Source of the DNA: an uncultured Porphyromonadaceae bacterium
GTDB taxonomy: Bacteria; Bacteroidota; Bacteroidia; Bacteroidales; Muribaculaceae
Assembly: GCA_947176915.1 (NCBI GenBank)
Contig: CAMWSM010000017.1
Coordinates: forward strand, 1 to 43,607
Length of the DNA stretch: 43,607 nucleotides
Direction: 5' to 3'
Shown here: positions 36,280 to 43,607 of the stretch, piece by piece
How the letters are laid out: every line of letters starts with the position of its first letter
Numbering within the stretch: position 1 is the first letter of the stretch
Made by a program: the position numbers and the translations under genes
The notes under the pieces: model-generated
What the model was told of the DNA's origin: nothing
Databases searched by the model: none
The model's input: the letters and a program-made list of their open reading frames with translations, nothing else

Positions 36280-36340
36280 CAAATTTGTCAAAAATAATTT
36301 AAGTACTTTTAACGTTATACGTATATCAAAGTTAATAGAA

Positions 36341-36405
36341 CCGTGGGCGTAGTGCAACCACCCACGGCAATTTGTTAGACCTCGAAATCGTGTTGCAGCA
36401 CGATT
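36341..36405. other. Two hairpins between convergent small genes
   Basis: CCGTGGG (36341-36347) pairs with CCCACGG (36361-36367), and AATCGTG (36386-36392) with CACGATT (36399-36405). They fill the gap between the 87-codon gene and the end of the oppositely transcribed Cas2-like gene. They could be terminators in both directions, although neither has a strong T tract, or part of a small RNA. Confidence 0.6.
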
Positions 36406-36426
36406 AGAGTGTGGAGATTACTCATT

Positions 36427-36678
36427 TTATAAATCCTTGGGGGTATTCTTTACGTTACGAGAAGCCCAAGAGGTAACTTCAGAGACCATAATCGCATCAT
36501 CAGAATCAATAAATTTTGCGAAATGGTCTCTGACCATTACTGGAGTATTGCTATCAGGCAGGTTCATACACCAAGTCGATTCAAGAATAGGCTTTGCTCC
36601 AAGCCTATTAAGTTCATCATATAACTTTTGGTAGTCCTTCTGATTACGCAAATCATATGTCAAAATAAAGAGTTTCAT
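36427..36678 (-). CDS. Solitary Cas2-like protein
   Basis: An 83-residue protein of the Cas2-like fold. It begins MKLFILTYDLRN, with the Asp after the first strand that is a metal ligand in Cas2, continues with a helix (KDYQKLYDELNRLG), and then has ILESTWCMNL where Cas2 has its QxSVFxc strand; AIMVSEVTSW is the last strand. No cas1 or effector cas gene is present. Stand-alone Cas2-like proteins of this size are known (often named SinR family), with no settled function. It may be a nuclease, toxin-like protein or relic of a CRISPR locus. AAGGTAAGG precedes the ATG, and a structured region with a repeat-like element lies directly upstream. Confidence 0.65.
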   Translation of the reverse strand: MKLFILTYDLRNQKDYQKLYDELNRLGAKPILESTWCMNLPDSNTPVMVRDHFAKFIDSDDAIMVSEVTSWASRNVKNTPKDL

Positions 36679-36711
36679 AATCCTTACCTTAGATTTATCT
36701 TGTCAAATAAT

Positions 36712-36741
36712 GTTAATTCCCCTTTTATCATGGAGTTGAAG
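36712..36741 (+). other. Solitary CRISPR-repeat-like element
   Basis: A 30-base segment that starts GTTAATTCC and ends ATGGAGTTGAAG, with an imperfect internal palindrome (AATTCC against GGAGTT). This is the general form of type I-B/III CRISPR repeats, whose 3' end is often ATTGAAAC or similar. Only one copy is present, so it is not an array. It may be a relic, or chance within the Cas2-like gene's leader. Confidence 0.25.
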
Positions 36742-36823
36742 CTCCACCACGTTCAATTACTGCGAAGTTGGCAATCCAGTCCTTCATCCCGAAGGTTTAA
36801 GCATGAAGGAGTGCCGATGCACT
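36731..36823. other. Structured region upstream of the Cas2-like gene
   Basis: Three hairpins in about 95 bases: TGGAG/CTCCA (36731-36735 and 36742-36746), CCTTCAT/ATGAAGG (36781-36787 and 36803-36809), and AGTGC/GCACT (36810-36814 and 36819-36823, loop CGAT). The gap from the Cas2-like start (36678) to the transposase fragment (about 36975) contains no convincing gene apart from these; the frame opening at 36803 is read only because the transposase relic follows. Confidence 0.5.
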
Positions 36824-36974
36824 GAAAACTATATTGCAAATATCGTGCCAATTAGACAAATTTTCAAAAAATATTATAAAAATTTCAAAATCTATGAGAT
36901 AAATTCATTGTCTTTCCCATCTTTAATACCATATAGGATATGGGTCTGTGTCGAAAAGAGATCAGCTCCACCAC

Positions 36975-37833
36975 AGAGACGCATTGATGTCTCGACTATC
37001 AGCCGGGAGCTGTGGCGTAACCGGACTAAAACCGGAAAATACAATCCCAATACCGCACATAAGATGGCCATGGAGCGGAGAGAGCGTATTGTGCGCAATA
37101 CCGCCCTCAAGCCCGGGGTGCTGGAGAAAGCCATCAGGCTTCTAAAGGAGAGGAGATGGTTCCCTGAACAGATCTCGGGACACCTGAGGAAAAAGGGAAT
37201 CACAATATCCAAGGAACGTATAGATCAGCATATCAGGCAACATCCGGAGCTTGCCGAATACTGTCACCATAAGATGAAATACAGGAGGCATCAGAAAAAC
37301 AATACAGGACTGCCGGAAAGTTACTTATACCCGACAGGGTCTCAATACACGACCGCCCAAAGGAAGCAGATGGGAAAAGATTTGGAGACTGGGAGATGGA
37401 CCTCGTGATCGGCAAGGTGCAGAAAAGCCAGGTGCTGACCCTCTTCGAGAGAAGCAAGAGCTACTTCATGCAGACAAAACTCGAATCTAAGAAACCGAAG
37501 GATGTGGCCGACGCCTTCATCCGGCTTCTGAGGCCTTTCAAGGATTCTGTCTATACGATAACCACCGACAACAGCGTGGAGTTCATGGATCATAAAAGGA
37601 TCTGCAAGGCTCTGAATTGCATTGTATATTTTGCCGACCCATACTGCTCTGGACAAAAGGGTGGTGTAGAGAACATAAACAAGATCTTCAGGGAATTTTC
37701 CCCTAAGGGAACTGATTTCAGACTCATTGAGCAGAAGGATATGGACAAGGTGCAATACCAAATCAACGAGAGGCCGAGGAAGAAACTGGACTTTTCAACC
37801 CCTAAAATTGAATTTTACAAAATGATTCATTAA
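36975..37833 (+). pseudogene. IS30-family transposase, 5'-truncated and frameshifted
   Basis: The homology begins abruptly at RRIDVSTISRELWRN, in the middle of the N-terminal helix-turn-helix, so the start is missing. It continues NPNTAHKMAMERRERIV to about 37380. There the frame breaks: restoring one A in the run at 37375-37379 would give the family sequence GKRFGDWEMDLVIGK, which continues in another frame from about 37383. The second half keeps the catalytic pattern (DLVIGK, TTDNSVEF, GGVENINKIFREFSPKGTD) and ends NERPRKKLDFSTP. With both a truncation and a frameshift it should be inactive. No left inverted repeat is recognisable; the sequence after 37833 may contain the right end. Confidence 0.85.
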
Positions 37834-37884
37834 TTTTGCACTTGCCAGTTGACTCTACACACCTGGGAAAGTTTGAAGATTCTT

Positions 37885-37914
37885 TTGAAATTAGAGAAAA
37901 ATTTTGTATCTTTG
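37885..37914 (+). promoter_or_regulatory. Promoter of the membrane/S24-like gene pair
   Basis: TTG at 37885-37887 (within TTTTG), a 19-base gap, then TATCTTTG at 37907-37914. Transcription would start near 37921, about 19 bases before ATG 37940. Confidence 0.75.
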
Positions 37915-37939
37915 CATTTGCTTATAACGCGATTTGAAA

Positions 37940-38377
37940 ATGACACCTGAAGCAATACATACGAAAGTCGTTCCATCATTGCAGGCTGCCTTGTGGACGA
38001 TTGCCTTATTCATCGGAACGGTTAGCTTCCAAAGTATCGGAGATCCTGTTCTTGTGAAGCTAATGAGCGTGTTCATAATCTTTCTGGTGTTCGTCTGGGA
38101 GTCAGCGATAATGTTCCTTGACATTAAGAACGCCAATCCCGGTAAAAATTTCGATGGGGAAGTGTTGGGAATCAATTCAAGACTTTTCTTCATTATCCCA
38201 ATCCCCTTTATCGTAGGTGTACTTTATTACACATATCCGGAATTGAACATATTGTTCTACCTGCTTCTCCCGATAATGGGATGGATAAAATGGGAATATT
38301 CATCATTCGCCAACAATATACATCTCCATTTTGTTGATATAAAACCAACCTTTATTCCAAATAAAATAAATGATTGA
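37940..38377 (+). CDS. Four-helix membrane protein of unknown function
   Basis: A 145-residue protein with about four membrane helices (near residues 13-32, 38-60, 83-98 and 102-119), a polar loop after the second (DIKNANPGKNFDGEVLGINSR), and a short tail with LHFVDIKPTF. No family is recognised. ATG 37940 is preferred to the in-frame TTG at 37934. It overlaps the following S24-like gene by 8 bases, so the products are probably made in step and may form a complex. Both are AT-rich like the rest of the region. Confidence 0.65.
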   Translation: MTPEAIHTKVVPSLQAALWTIALFIGTVSFQSIGDPVLVKLMSVFIIFLVFVWESAIMFLDIKNANPGKNFDGEVLGINSRLFFIIPIPFIVGVLYYTYPELNILFYLLLPIMGWIKWEYSSFANNIHLHFVDIKPTFIPNKIND

Positions 38378-39173
38378 TATGATTCCATTTATAACTTCTG
38401 GAGTTTCTTCATTTCTGAATGGCTCTGTATTCCCGGTGCTTTTGGCCGCCGGGGGCATCATTTATTTTGGATGGACTTACTACAGAGCAAACAAGATAGC
38501 CAATCGTAATCGAAAGGAAGTGCAGCAGGATATAATCAATCGTGCTACTATAGTACTTCCTAAAAAGGATTACTATGTGGCGTGTGCAGGTAGTAAAGAT
38601 ACAGAAGCCTGTACCAAAGTCTCAGCTATAGATATTCAGCAATGCAATTTCTGTGATTCCAACGGAAAGCCATTAGACCTGTCCTTGTATAATTGCTATG
38701 TTGTATATGGTGATTCAATGAAATATGCCGGTATCAACGATAATGACTTCATTCTTGTCCCAAAAGATTTTAATCTTGATTCTCTAAAATCATTCCCTGA
38801 GATATTGGTTATAAGGTATCGTGAGCAAAACGAGAACAAACCATTATTCAAAGTGCGCAGGGCATGGTATAGCGGTTCAATCGAAGATGATCTTGTGAAA
38901 GCAGCCCAAAGTATAATGGAGATGCCAAAGTTTAACAGGCTCACCCAACAAGAAGGTTACAAAGGTGCTGAATGGATGATTAGAGACCTTCTGGAAAAAC
39001 GGCTTGTAGACTTCAAGCATAAGTATTTTAAAGGGGGAGAATGCCAAGACCAGTATAAAGATATTGTAATCTCAACGACATTTGATACTGTAAAGAAAGA
39101 GATCCACTTCTCTATTCATCCGACTATTCTAATTGTCGGGAATGTTGAGGAATCTTATAATGTTAAATCTTGA
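38370..39173 (+). CDS. Membrane-anchored S24/LexA-like protein
   Basis: A 267-residue protein with an N-terminal membrane helix (residues 19-38) and then a Cys-rich segment (C72, C81, C92, C95). It continues with a part resembling the S24 (LexA/signal peptidase) fold: VVYGDSMKYAGINDNDF at 111-127, where S116 matches the catalytic Ser, and K161 in FKVRRAW, 45 residues on, would be the Lys partner. Asn replaces the usual Gly in the following DGD-type turn. The C-terminal 90 residues are unrecognised. LexA-type proteins cleave themselves or a partner; a membrane-bound form might release or activate the neighbouring membrane protein. That is inference, since no activity can be read from sequence. 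Confidence 0.55.
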   Translation: MIDMIPFITSGVSSFLNGSVFPVLLAAGGIIYFGWTYYRANKIANRNRKEVQQDIINRATIVLPKKDYYVACAGSKDTEACTKVSAIDIQQCNFCDSNGKPLDLSLYNCYVVYGDSMKYAGINDNDFILVPKDFNLDSLKSFPEILVIRYREQNENKPLFKVRRAWYSGSIEDDLVKAAQSIMEMPKFNRLTQQEGYKGAEWMIRDLLEKRLVDFKHKYFKGGECQDQYKDIVISTTFDTVKKEIHFSIHPTILIVGNVEESYNVKS

Positions 39174-39190
39174 TAAAGATCTATGAAAAG

Positions 39191-39222
39191 AGAATGTATC
39201 AGTACACCAACTGATACACTCT
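39191..39222. terminator. Hairpin after the S24-like gene
   Basis: AGAATGTATCAGT (39191-39203) pairs with ACTGATACACTCT (39210-39222) in 13 bp with one G-T-type mismatch pair and loop ACACCA. No T tract follows, so it may be a processing or stabilising hairpin more than a strong terminator. Confidence 0.6.
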
Positions 39223-39294
39223 CGTCATTATAAAACCATAAAACTAAGAATCCAAATTGGACAAAAATGATAAAAAATAATAAGAAAAATTTAA

Positions 39295-39741
39295 AATCAA
39301 GTAGAAACTTGCAAAACAAAAAGAGAGATGTTCCATTTTCCCTCAATGGAAGGTGTTTGTATTCATGAAATGCAATTACCTGTACATGGTTCGATTTTAT
39401 TACATACTTAATATGTACTTAAGCTTTCAACTGAAGAACTTGGTATTTGGTTCTATAATACAAATGATGAGAATAGAATGTTCGTATCTTCTATGTCTTT
39501 TTCAATAAGAAATGGAGAAACATGCTATACCCTAAACCCACGAACGGCAGCACATGATTCAATTAGATTGTCTTCTGCGACAATAATTTATTTTATAATG
39601 TTTTTTCTCGGGTCTATTACCCGATATCATCTTTACATGTTTGAATCAATACTTTCAGATAAGAATATTTGGATGATTGGTGAGTTCCTTAAAACACAAC
39701 CTCCCCAATTTATGAATATACTGTTGTCTAAATTATTATAG
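39295..39741 (+). pseudogene. Decayed YaaC-like gene fragment
   Basis: One reading frame is open from 39295 to 39741 apart from a single in-frame TAA at 39409-39411. After the stop, the 110 residues from 39412 (VLKLSTEELGIWFYN...) end in a pattern like the C-terminus of YaaC-family proteins (YFIMFFLGSITRYHLY, then GEFLKTQPPQFMNILLSKLL). YaaC proteins are normally over 300 residues, so most of the gene is missing and the rest is broken. The assignment is weak. It stops 75 bases before gajA, with no clear promoter in the gap. Confidence 0.4.
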
Positions 39742-39816
39742 ACACCAGTCTTTGGTTCGCGTATGCCTCTTCAATCTGAAGGTTATGATGTATTTATCTC
39801 AAAAATTAATTGAAAT

Positions 39817-41604
39817 ATGCAACTTGACAAATTGTACATAAAGGGTTTTCGGAATTTTAACGAAGCCACTATAAATTTCAATCCCCATTGTCTCATTATT
39901 GGTGCCAACGATGTGGGAAAGACAAACTTGATATATGCCCTAAGACTACTATTAGACCGAGGCTTCTCTGATTATGATTTCGAGCTTAAAGAGTCTGACT
40001 TTTGTGCATACTCTGATGTTACAGAAGTTATCATTCGTGCATATTTCTCTAATCTTACAGAAGAATGTGTCGTATCACGGTTAGCAGGAAAAATCAGCGA
40101 TGATGATAAGTTTGTTGTGCAATACAAAGCCAAATTAGAAAACGGTAAAGTCGAATATCAATTCTTTTGTGGCAAAAGTGATGCTGATGTTGATTTGCAG
40201 GAAATAGATGCCCCTTTCTATCGAAAATTCATAAACATAAAATATATTGGTAGTAAGCGAGATTTCTGGAATTATATCAACAAGTCTAAGAATGACTTGT
40301 TGCTTAAAGCGAAGGCTAATCGTGATGAAGACGTGATTTCGGAAGACGATGCACTTTATGCTGAGATCGAAAGCAAATTAAAGGAAGTCGATGAAAAGAT
40401 TCCCAATCTCTCCTATGTGAAGAATGCGACGATACAACTTAACGAAGAATTAAATAAACTTTCAATCCATCACAAAGAACAGACTATTATTTTTGACACT
40501 TCAACAACTGATGTTGATAAGGTAATATCTGCGGTTTCTGTTACATCTAAACATGGAGACAAGAAACTTTTCATTGGCGGAGAAGGAAGAATCAACCAGA
40601 TTTACCTTTCACTCTGGGCGTCACAAAATCAACATACCGATATTTCAAACGAAGTATCCATCATCTGTGTTGAAGAACCTGAAGCGTATCTGCATCCACA
40701 TCAGCAAAGAGAATTGGCTTCATACCTTGGCAGGACATTACCAGGACAAGTAATTTTAACAAGCCATTCTCCATTCATAGTAAGCGAGTTTAGTCCGAAT
40801 TCAATAATTCGACTCTATAAAGATAAAAATCATCACACTCGTGTAGCATCTAAAGGATGTTCTAAAATAATTGGAGAAAAGTTTGAAGATTTTGGCTATA
40901 GAATGAGTGTGATTCCAGCAGAAGCATTCTTTTCAGACTGCGTTGTTCTTGTAGAAGGACCTTCTGAGGAGATATTCTATAAGACTCTTGCCAAGCAGTT
41001 AGATATAGATCTTGACCGATTAAATATATCTGTTCTTGATGTTAAGGGCGTAGGGTTCAGTACATATATTAATATCCTTAATTCACTGAGTCTATGGTGG
41101 ATTGTTAGAACAGATAATGATATCATGAAACTTCCTAAGAAAGAAGAATATAGATACGCTGGTATTGAACGAGGAATTAAATTTTCAGAAGCTTGTGAGA
41201 TATCAGAAGAAGATTTCAAAATTATTAATTCTGAAAGAGGTAAGATTCATGGTTTCAGAGATAAGGATAATATTCCGGAAGATGTTAGTCATGCAGCCGA
41301 GCAACTTATAAACGTTTTGGCAAAATATGACATATTCATAGCAGAAGAAGGTCTGGAGGAAGATTTATATAACAGCCCAATTCAAGATAATCTGAAGGAG
41401 TTTTATGGAATAGATTTATCCAAAGAAAAGATAATCAAATTGATGAAAGAACAGAAAGCTGTTAACATGTTTGATTTTCTAAAAAAGCACAAGGATTGTC
41501 TGAAATTACTTAAAGATGATAATCTTGCGTTCCCTCTTTTAGCAGCAAAAGCATATATTGAAAGTACATATGGAACCTACGGAAGTTCAAAGACACATCA
41601 TTGA
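39817..41604 (+). CDS. gajA: Gabija protein GajA, OLD-family ATP-dependent DNA endonuclease
   Basis: A 595-residue OLD-family nuclease. The ABC-type ATPase has Walker A GANDVGKT (29-36), a signature-like GGEGR (about 254), Walker B ICVEEPEAYLHP (283-294), and TSHSP (315-319). The C-terminal TOPRIM domain has E370 in VLVEGPSEE and the metal-binding D423-x-D425 in RTDND. In Gabija systems GajA is a sequence-specific DNA nicking enzyme held in check by nucleotides and released when phage replication depletes them, acting in complex with GajB. The helicase gene overlaps its 3' end, which is the defining arrangement. Size matches known GajA. Confidence 0.9.
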   Translation: MQLDKLYIKGFRNFNEATINFNPHCLIIGANDVGKTNLIYALRLLLDRGFSDYDFELKESDFCAYSDVTEVIIRAYFSNLTEECVVSRLAGKISDDDKFVVQYKAKLENGKVEYQFFCGKSDADVDLQEIDAPFYRKFINIKYIGSKRDFWNYINKSKNDLLLKAKANRDEDVISEDDALYAEIESKLKEVDEKIPNLSYVKNATIQLNEELNKLSIHHKEQTIIFDTSTTDVDKVISAVSVTSKHGDKKLFIGGEGRINQIYLSLWASQNQHTDISNEVSIICVEEPEAYLHPHQQRELASYLGRTLPGQVILTSHSPFIVSEFSPNSIIRLYKDKNHHTRVASKGCSKIIGEKFEDFGYRMSVIPAEAFFSDCVVLVEGPSEEIFYKTLAKQLDIDLDRLNISVLDVKGVGFSTYINILNSLSLWWIVRTDNDIMKLPKKEEYRYAGIERGIKFSEACEISEEDFKIINSERGKIHGFRDKDNIPEDVSHAAEQLINVLAKYDIFIAEEGLEEDLYNSPIQDNLKEFYGIDLSKEKIIKLMKEQKAVNMFDFLKKHKDCLKLLKDDNLAFPLLAAKAYIESTYGTYGSSKTHH

Positions 41605-43222
41605 TAATCCTGGAAACACCGTTGTTCTTGCTTCTCCTGGAAGCGGGAAGACATTTGTGCTTTCAAGAAAAATCAGGAATGCCTTAAGCAGGGATGACAT
41701 TCAATCATACCAAGGCGTAATCGCAATAAGTTATACAAGAAAAGCTTCAGCCCATTTGAAAACTCGTACTTTAGGAGAGGGTCTTTATGAAAAGAATTCT
41801 TTTTTTGGTACAATCGACAATTTTTGTCTCACCCAGATTATAATCCCATTCGGAAGTTATCTGTTTGGAAATCCACCAAAAGAGTTGGATATTATCAATA
41901 TAAACGATTTGCCTAAAAATCAACAATCTCTTTTTGAATGGATAAGGGAAATACATCCGGATTTCAACAATGTACAGTCCTCACAAATAGATGATATTTC
42001 CAACCTTTTCCAATTAGGATATCTTCTAATTGAAAGTCTGGAATTAATCGGTTTATATCTGATTAGAAACTGTGTAGCTTGCCAAAAGTATCTAAAAGCA
42101 CGTTTCAAATATGTGTTTATTGATGAATATCAGGATGCTGATACCTATACACATGATATCTTTATTTCCTTGATATCTTTAGGAATGAAAGGTATAGTGG
42201 TCGGTGATGTAAATCAATCCATCTATGGATTCGCACATAAGCACAGTCGCTTTTTAACAGAGTTGGAATCAAATCCAAACTTTACAACCTTTAAACTTGC
42301 GCAGAATTTCAGATGCTCGGTCCCGATTGTAAACTATTCAAATCGATTATTGGATTCGAATAGTTCATTGTTAGAGACAGATGAAGATGGTGTCATATTA
42401 GCTAGGATAGAAGGTGATGAGACTGATACTGCTGCATATATAGATAATCACATCTCCGAAATATGCAGTAGTTTAAAAATTGAAAATTTAAGCGACGTAG
42501 CTATTCTTGTAAAAAATGGAAGGACACAGAAAATAATAAATACATCTCTGAGTACAAAACATAGGCTTGTAGAGACTACTACGTTAGATATGGATTTAAA
42601 TCCAAGGTCTCATCTATATGCACAACTTTTAAGTTATTATTTTGACAATAAAGCGACATTCTTCAGCATTTTAGATGAATATGTGGATTATGAAAATCTT
42701 AACAACTCATTTAAGAAAAAATTAAATTCCTTGAAGAATCTCATTCGCTCGATAGAAATAGAACATATCAACAAACTTACGACATTATTCCAACAGATCG
42801 CAAATATATTACTTCCCAAAATTCCTGAAAGAGAGTCGTTGGATAAATTAAATGAGGTGTTTTGTAACCCGCAAATGCTTAACTCGTATTTACCAGTGAA
42901 AAAAGATGAGATTCAACTGATGACTTTGCACAAATCCAAAGGATTAGAATTCGATTTGGTATTCCATTTGAACATGAGCGATTGGGAGTTGCCATACAAA
43001 AAAATTAATAATAATGATTTTAATAATCCAGAATATCCTACTTGGGAACAGGATTTAAATTTGCATTACGTGGGAATAACAAGAGCAAAGAAAGCTTGTA
43101 TACTTGTAAGAGGGACATTAAGGACAAATTCTTATGATCAATTGAAAAAAGCAAATGATTCCGAATTCCTCTCTTTGAACAATTTGGATCTGTTGCGTAA
43201 GGAAATCAATATTCCCAAATGA
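41570..43222 (+). CDS. gajB: Gabija protein GajB, UvrD-like helicase
   Basis: A 550-residue SF1 (UvrD/PcrA-like) helicase, second subunit of Gabija. Motif I is ASPGSGKT at 21-28, motif Ia SYTRKASAHLKTR, motif II VFIDEYQDAD (about 182-191), motif III GDVNQSIYGF, motif IV LAQNFRCS, motif V LMTLHKSKGLEFD and motif VI YVGITRAKKA. It is shorter than UvrD, as usual for GajB. ATG 41570 is preferred to the TTG at 41558; it overlaps gajA by 35 bases, so translation is coupled. In the GajAB complex it is thought to sense DNA ends and help trigger GajA. Confidence 0.9.
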   Translation: MEPTEVQRHIIDNPGNTVVLASPGSGKTFVLSRKIRNALSRDDIQSYQGVIAISYTRKASAHLKTRTLGEGLYEKNSFFGTIDNFCLTQIIIPFGSYLFGNPPKELDIININDLPKNQQSLFEWIREIHPDFNNVQSSQIDDISNLFQLGYLLIESLELIGLYLIRNCVACQKYLKARFKYVFIDEYQDADTYTHDIFISLISLGMKGIVVGDVNQSIYGFAHKHSRFLTELESNPNFTTFKLAQNFRCSVPIVNYSNRLLDSNSSLLETDEDGVILARIEGDETDTAAYIDNHISEICSSLKIENLSDVAILVKNGRTQKIINTSLSTKHRLVETTTLDMDLNPRSHLYAQLLSYYFDNKATFFSILDEYVDYENLNNSFKKKLNSLKNLIRSIEIEHINKLTTLFQQIANILLPKIPERESLDKLNEVFCNPQMLNSYLPVKKDEIQLMTLHKSKGLEFDLVFHLNMSDWELPYKKINNNDFNNPEYPTWEQDLNLHYVGITRAKKACILVRGTLRTNSYDQLKKANDSEFLSLNNLDLLRKEINIPK

Positions 43223-43446
43223 TACGCTGTCTTCACACATCTGAACTGCATTTTAGTAGTAAGTGTCCAGAAATGACGTGTCAGACAGAATCAAAAAATG
43301 GGCTTCACGCACCCTCGATCGGTCGGTTTTTTTCACTGTTTTGGCTGTTTTAACTCCTTTGAGGGGCAATAATGATACTATTTTATTATCCAATCATCCT
43401 TGGGAATCACTTTGAAAACTGAATGGATATGCTCCGGAATACGTAA
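43223..43446. other. Intergenic stretch after gajB, no gene seen
   Basis: No convincing reading frame. Possible elements are a T tract after CGATCGGTCGG at 43317-43328, which could help end the gajAB transcript, and an imperfect palindrome TGACGTGTCA at 43275-43284. Confidence 0.4.
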
Positions 43447-43553
43447 TTTGTTTGTAGAATTTGTTTGTATATTCAGCTTTAGACGTGTATTTAGTTGCAG
43501 TATTTGTTTGTGTTTACTCCTCGATGCATTATTTGTTTGTATATGTTTGTATA
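43447..43553. repeat. TTTGTTTGTAT repeat cluster, right side of the accessory region
   Basis: Copies of the core TTTGTTTGTA/TTTGTTTGTG lie at 43447-43456, 43460-43470, 43503-43512 and 43532-43542, with a fifth partial copy (TGTTTGTATA) at 43544-43553. All are on the plus strand, as are the two 16-base copies at 35715 and 35754. The word TTTACTCC also recurs (43513-43520). The cluster runs to within 55 bases of the window end, so its extent is unknown. Confidence 0.85.
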
Positions 43554-43607
43554 GTAAGCATTAACTCAACTACACCTTGCGATAAGTTGAAGTATATAAT
43601 ATAGTAA

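Noticed and set aside
36712-36823. A CRISPR array
   Set aside because: Only one repeat-like unit exists; a second copy at spacer distance was looked for on both sides and not found.
36803-36974. N-terminal part of the frame leading into the IS30 transposase
   Set aside because: Translates to AT-driven residues unlike any IS30 N-terminus and covers hairpins; the transposase homology begins only near 36975.
1-43607. tRNA or rRNA genes
   Set aside because: No cloverleaf with a GTTCGA-type loop or CCA end, and no rRNA-like sequence, was recognised in reading either strand; a covariance-model scan would settle it.
43223-43607. Integrase or attachment site at the right end
   Set aside because: No recombinase frame and no tRNA end is present; only the short repeats support a boundary.

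Overview
The window reads as a piece of a Bacteroidales chromosome, most likely from a gut lineage such as the Muribaculaceae (inferred from gene content, not shown by any marker). The grounds are repeated promoters of the Bacteroidetes type (TTG, 19-21 bases, TAnnTTTG), Mfa/FimB-type fimbrial lipoproteins with a DUF3575 protein, a lipidated TamA homologue (TamL) beside TamB, the frdCAB order of fumarate reductase, and families largely confined to this phylum (DUF4230, DUF4834).

Layout. Bases 1-1743 hold a minus-strand restriction-modification pair with its own promoter and terminator. Bases 1790-9931, mostly plus strand, carry a NUDIX regulator, a VWA protein, a PLP aminotransferase, the fumarate reductase operon and a family 2 glycosyltransferase. 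Bases 9891-15041 are one compact minus-strand operon: psd, pssA, DUF4834, HAD phosphatase, orphan histidine kinase and two DUF4230 proteins. A lipid kinase diverges from it at 15163. Bases 16137-18651 are a three-gene fimbria-like surface cluster. Bases 18738-32764 are a long minus-strand run beginning rimP-nusA-infB and continuing through folK, a NudC-like hydrolase, a VanZ-like protein, tamB, tamL and a small membrane protein. dnaX follows (32936-34705). A corrinoid adenosyltransferase and a DUF2795 protein close the core part at about 35700.

From about 35700 to the right edge the sequence turns AT-rich and accessory. This stretch is bracketed by clusters of the word TTTGTTTGTAT. It holds a pair of overlapping small unknown genes, a solitary Cas2-like gene next to one CRISPR-repeat-like element and several hairpins, a truncated and frameshifted IS30 transposase, a two-gene module (four-helix membrane protein plus membrane-anchored S24/LexA-like protein) with its own promoter and hairpin, a decayed YaaC-like gene, and a complete two-gene Gabija anti-phage system (gajA, gajB). 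With the restriction-modification pair at the left edge, both ends of the window are defence loci around a housekeeping core.

The best candidates for something undescribed are the membrane/S24-like pair beside Gabija, the Cas2-like gene with its structured surroundings, and the bracketing repeats. The best regulatory observations are a terminator hairpin between a rimP -7 box and rimP, a terminator abutting the aminotransferase start codon, and the tandem/inverted 16-mers between frdB and the glycosyltransferase.
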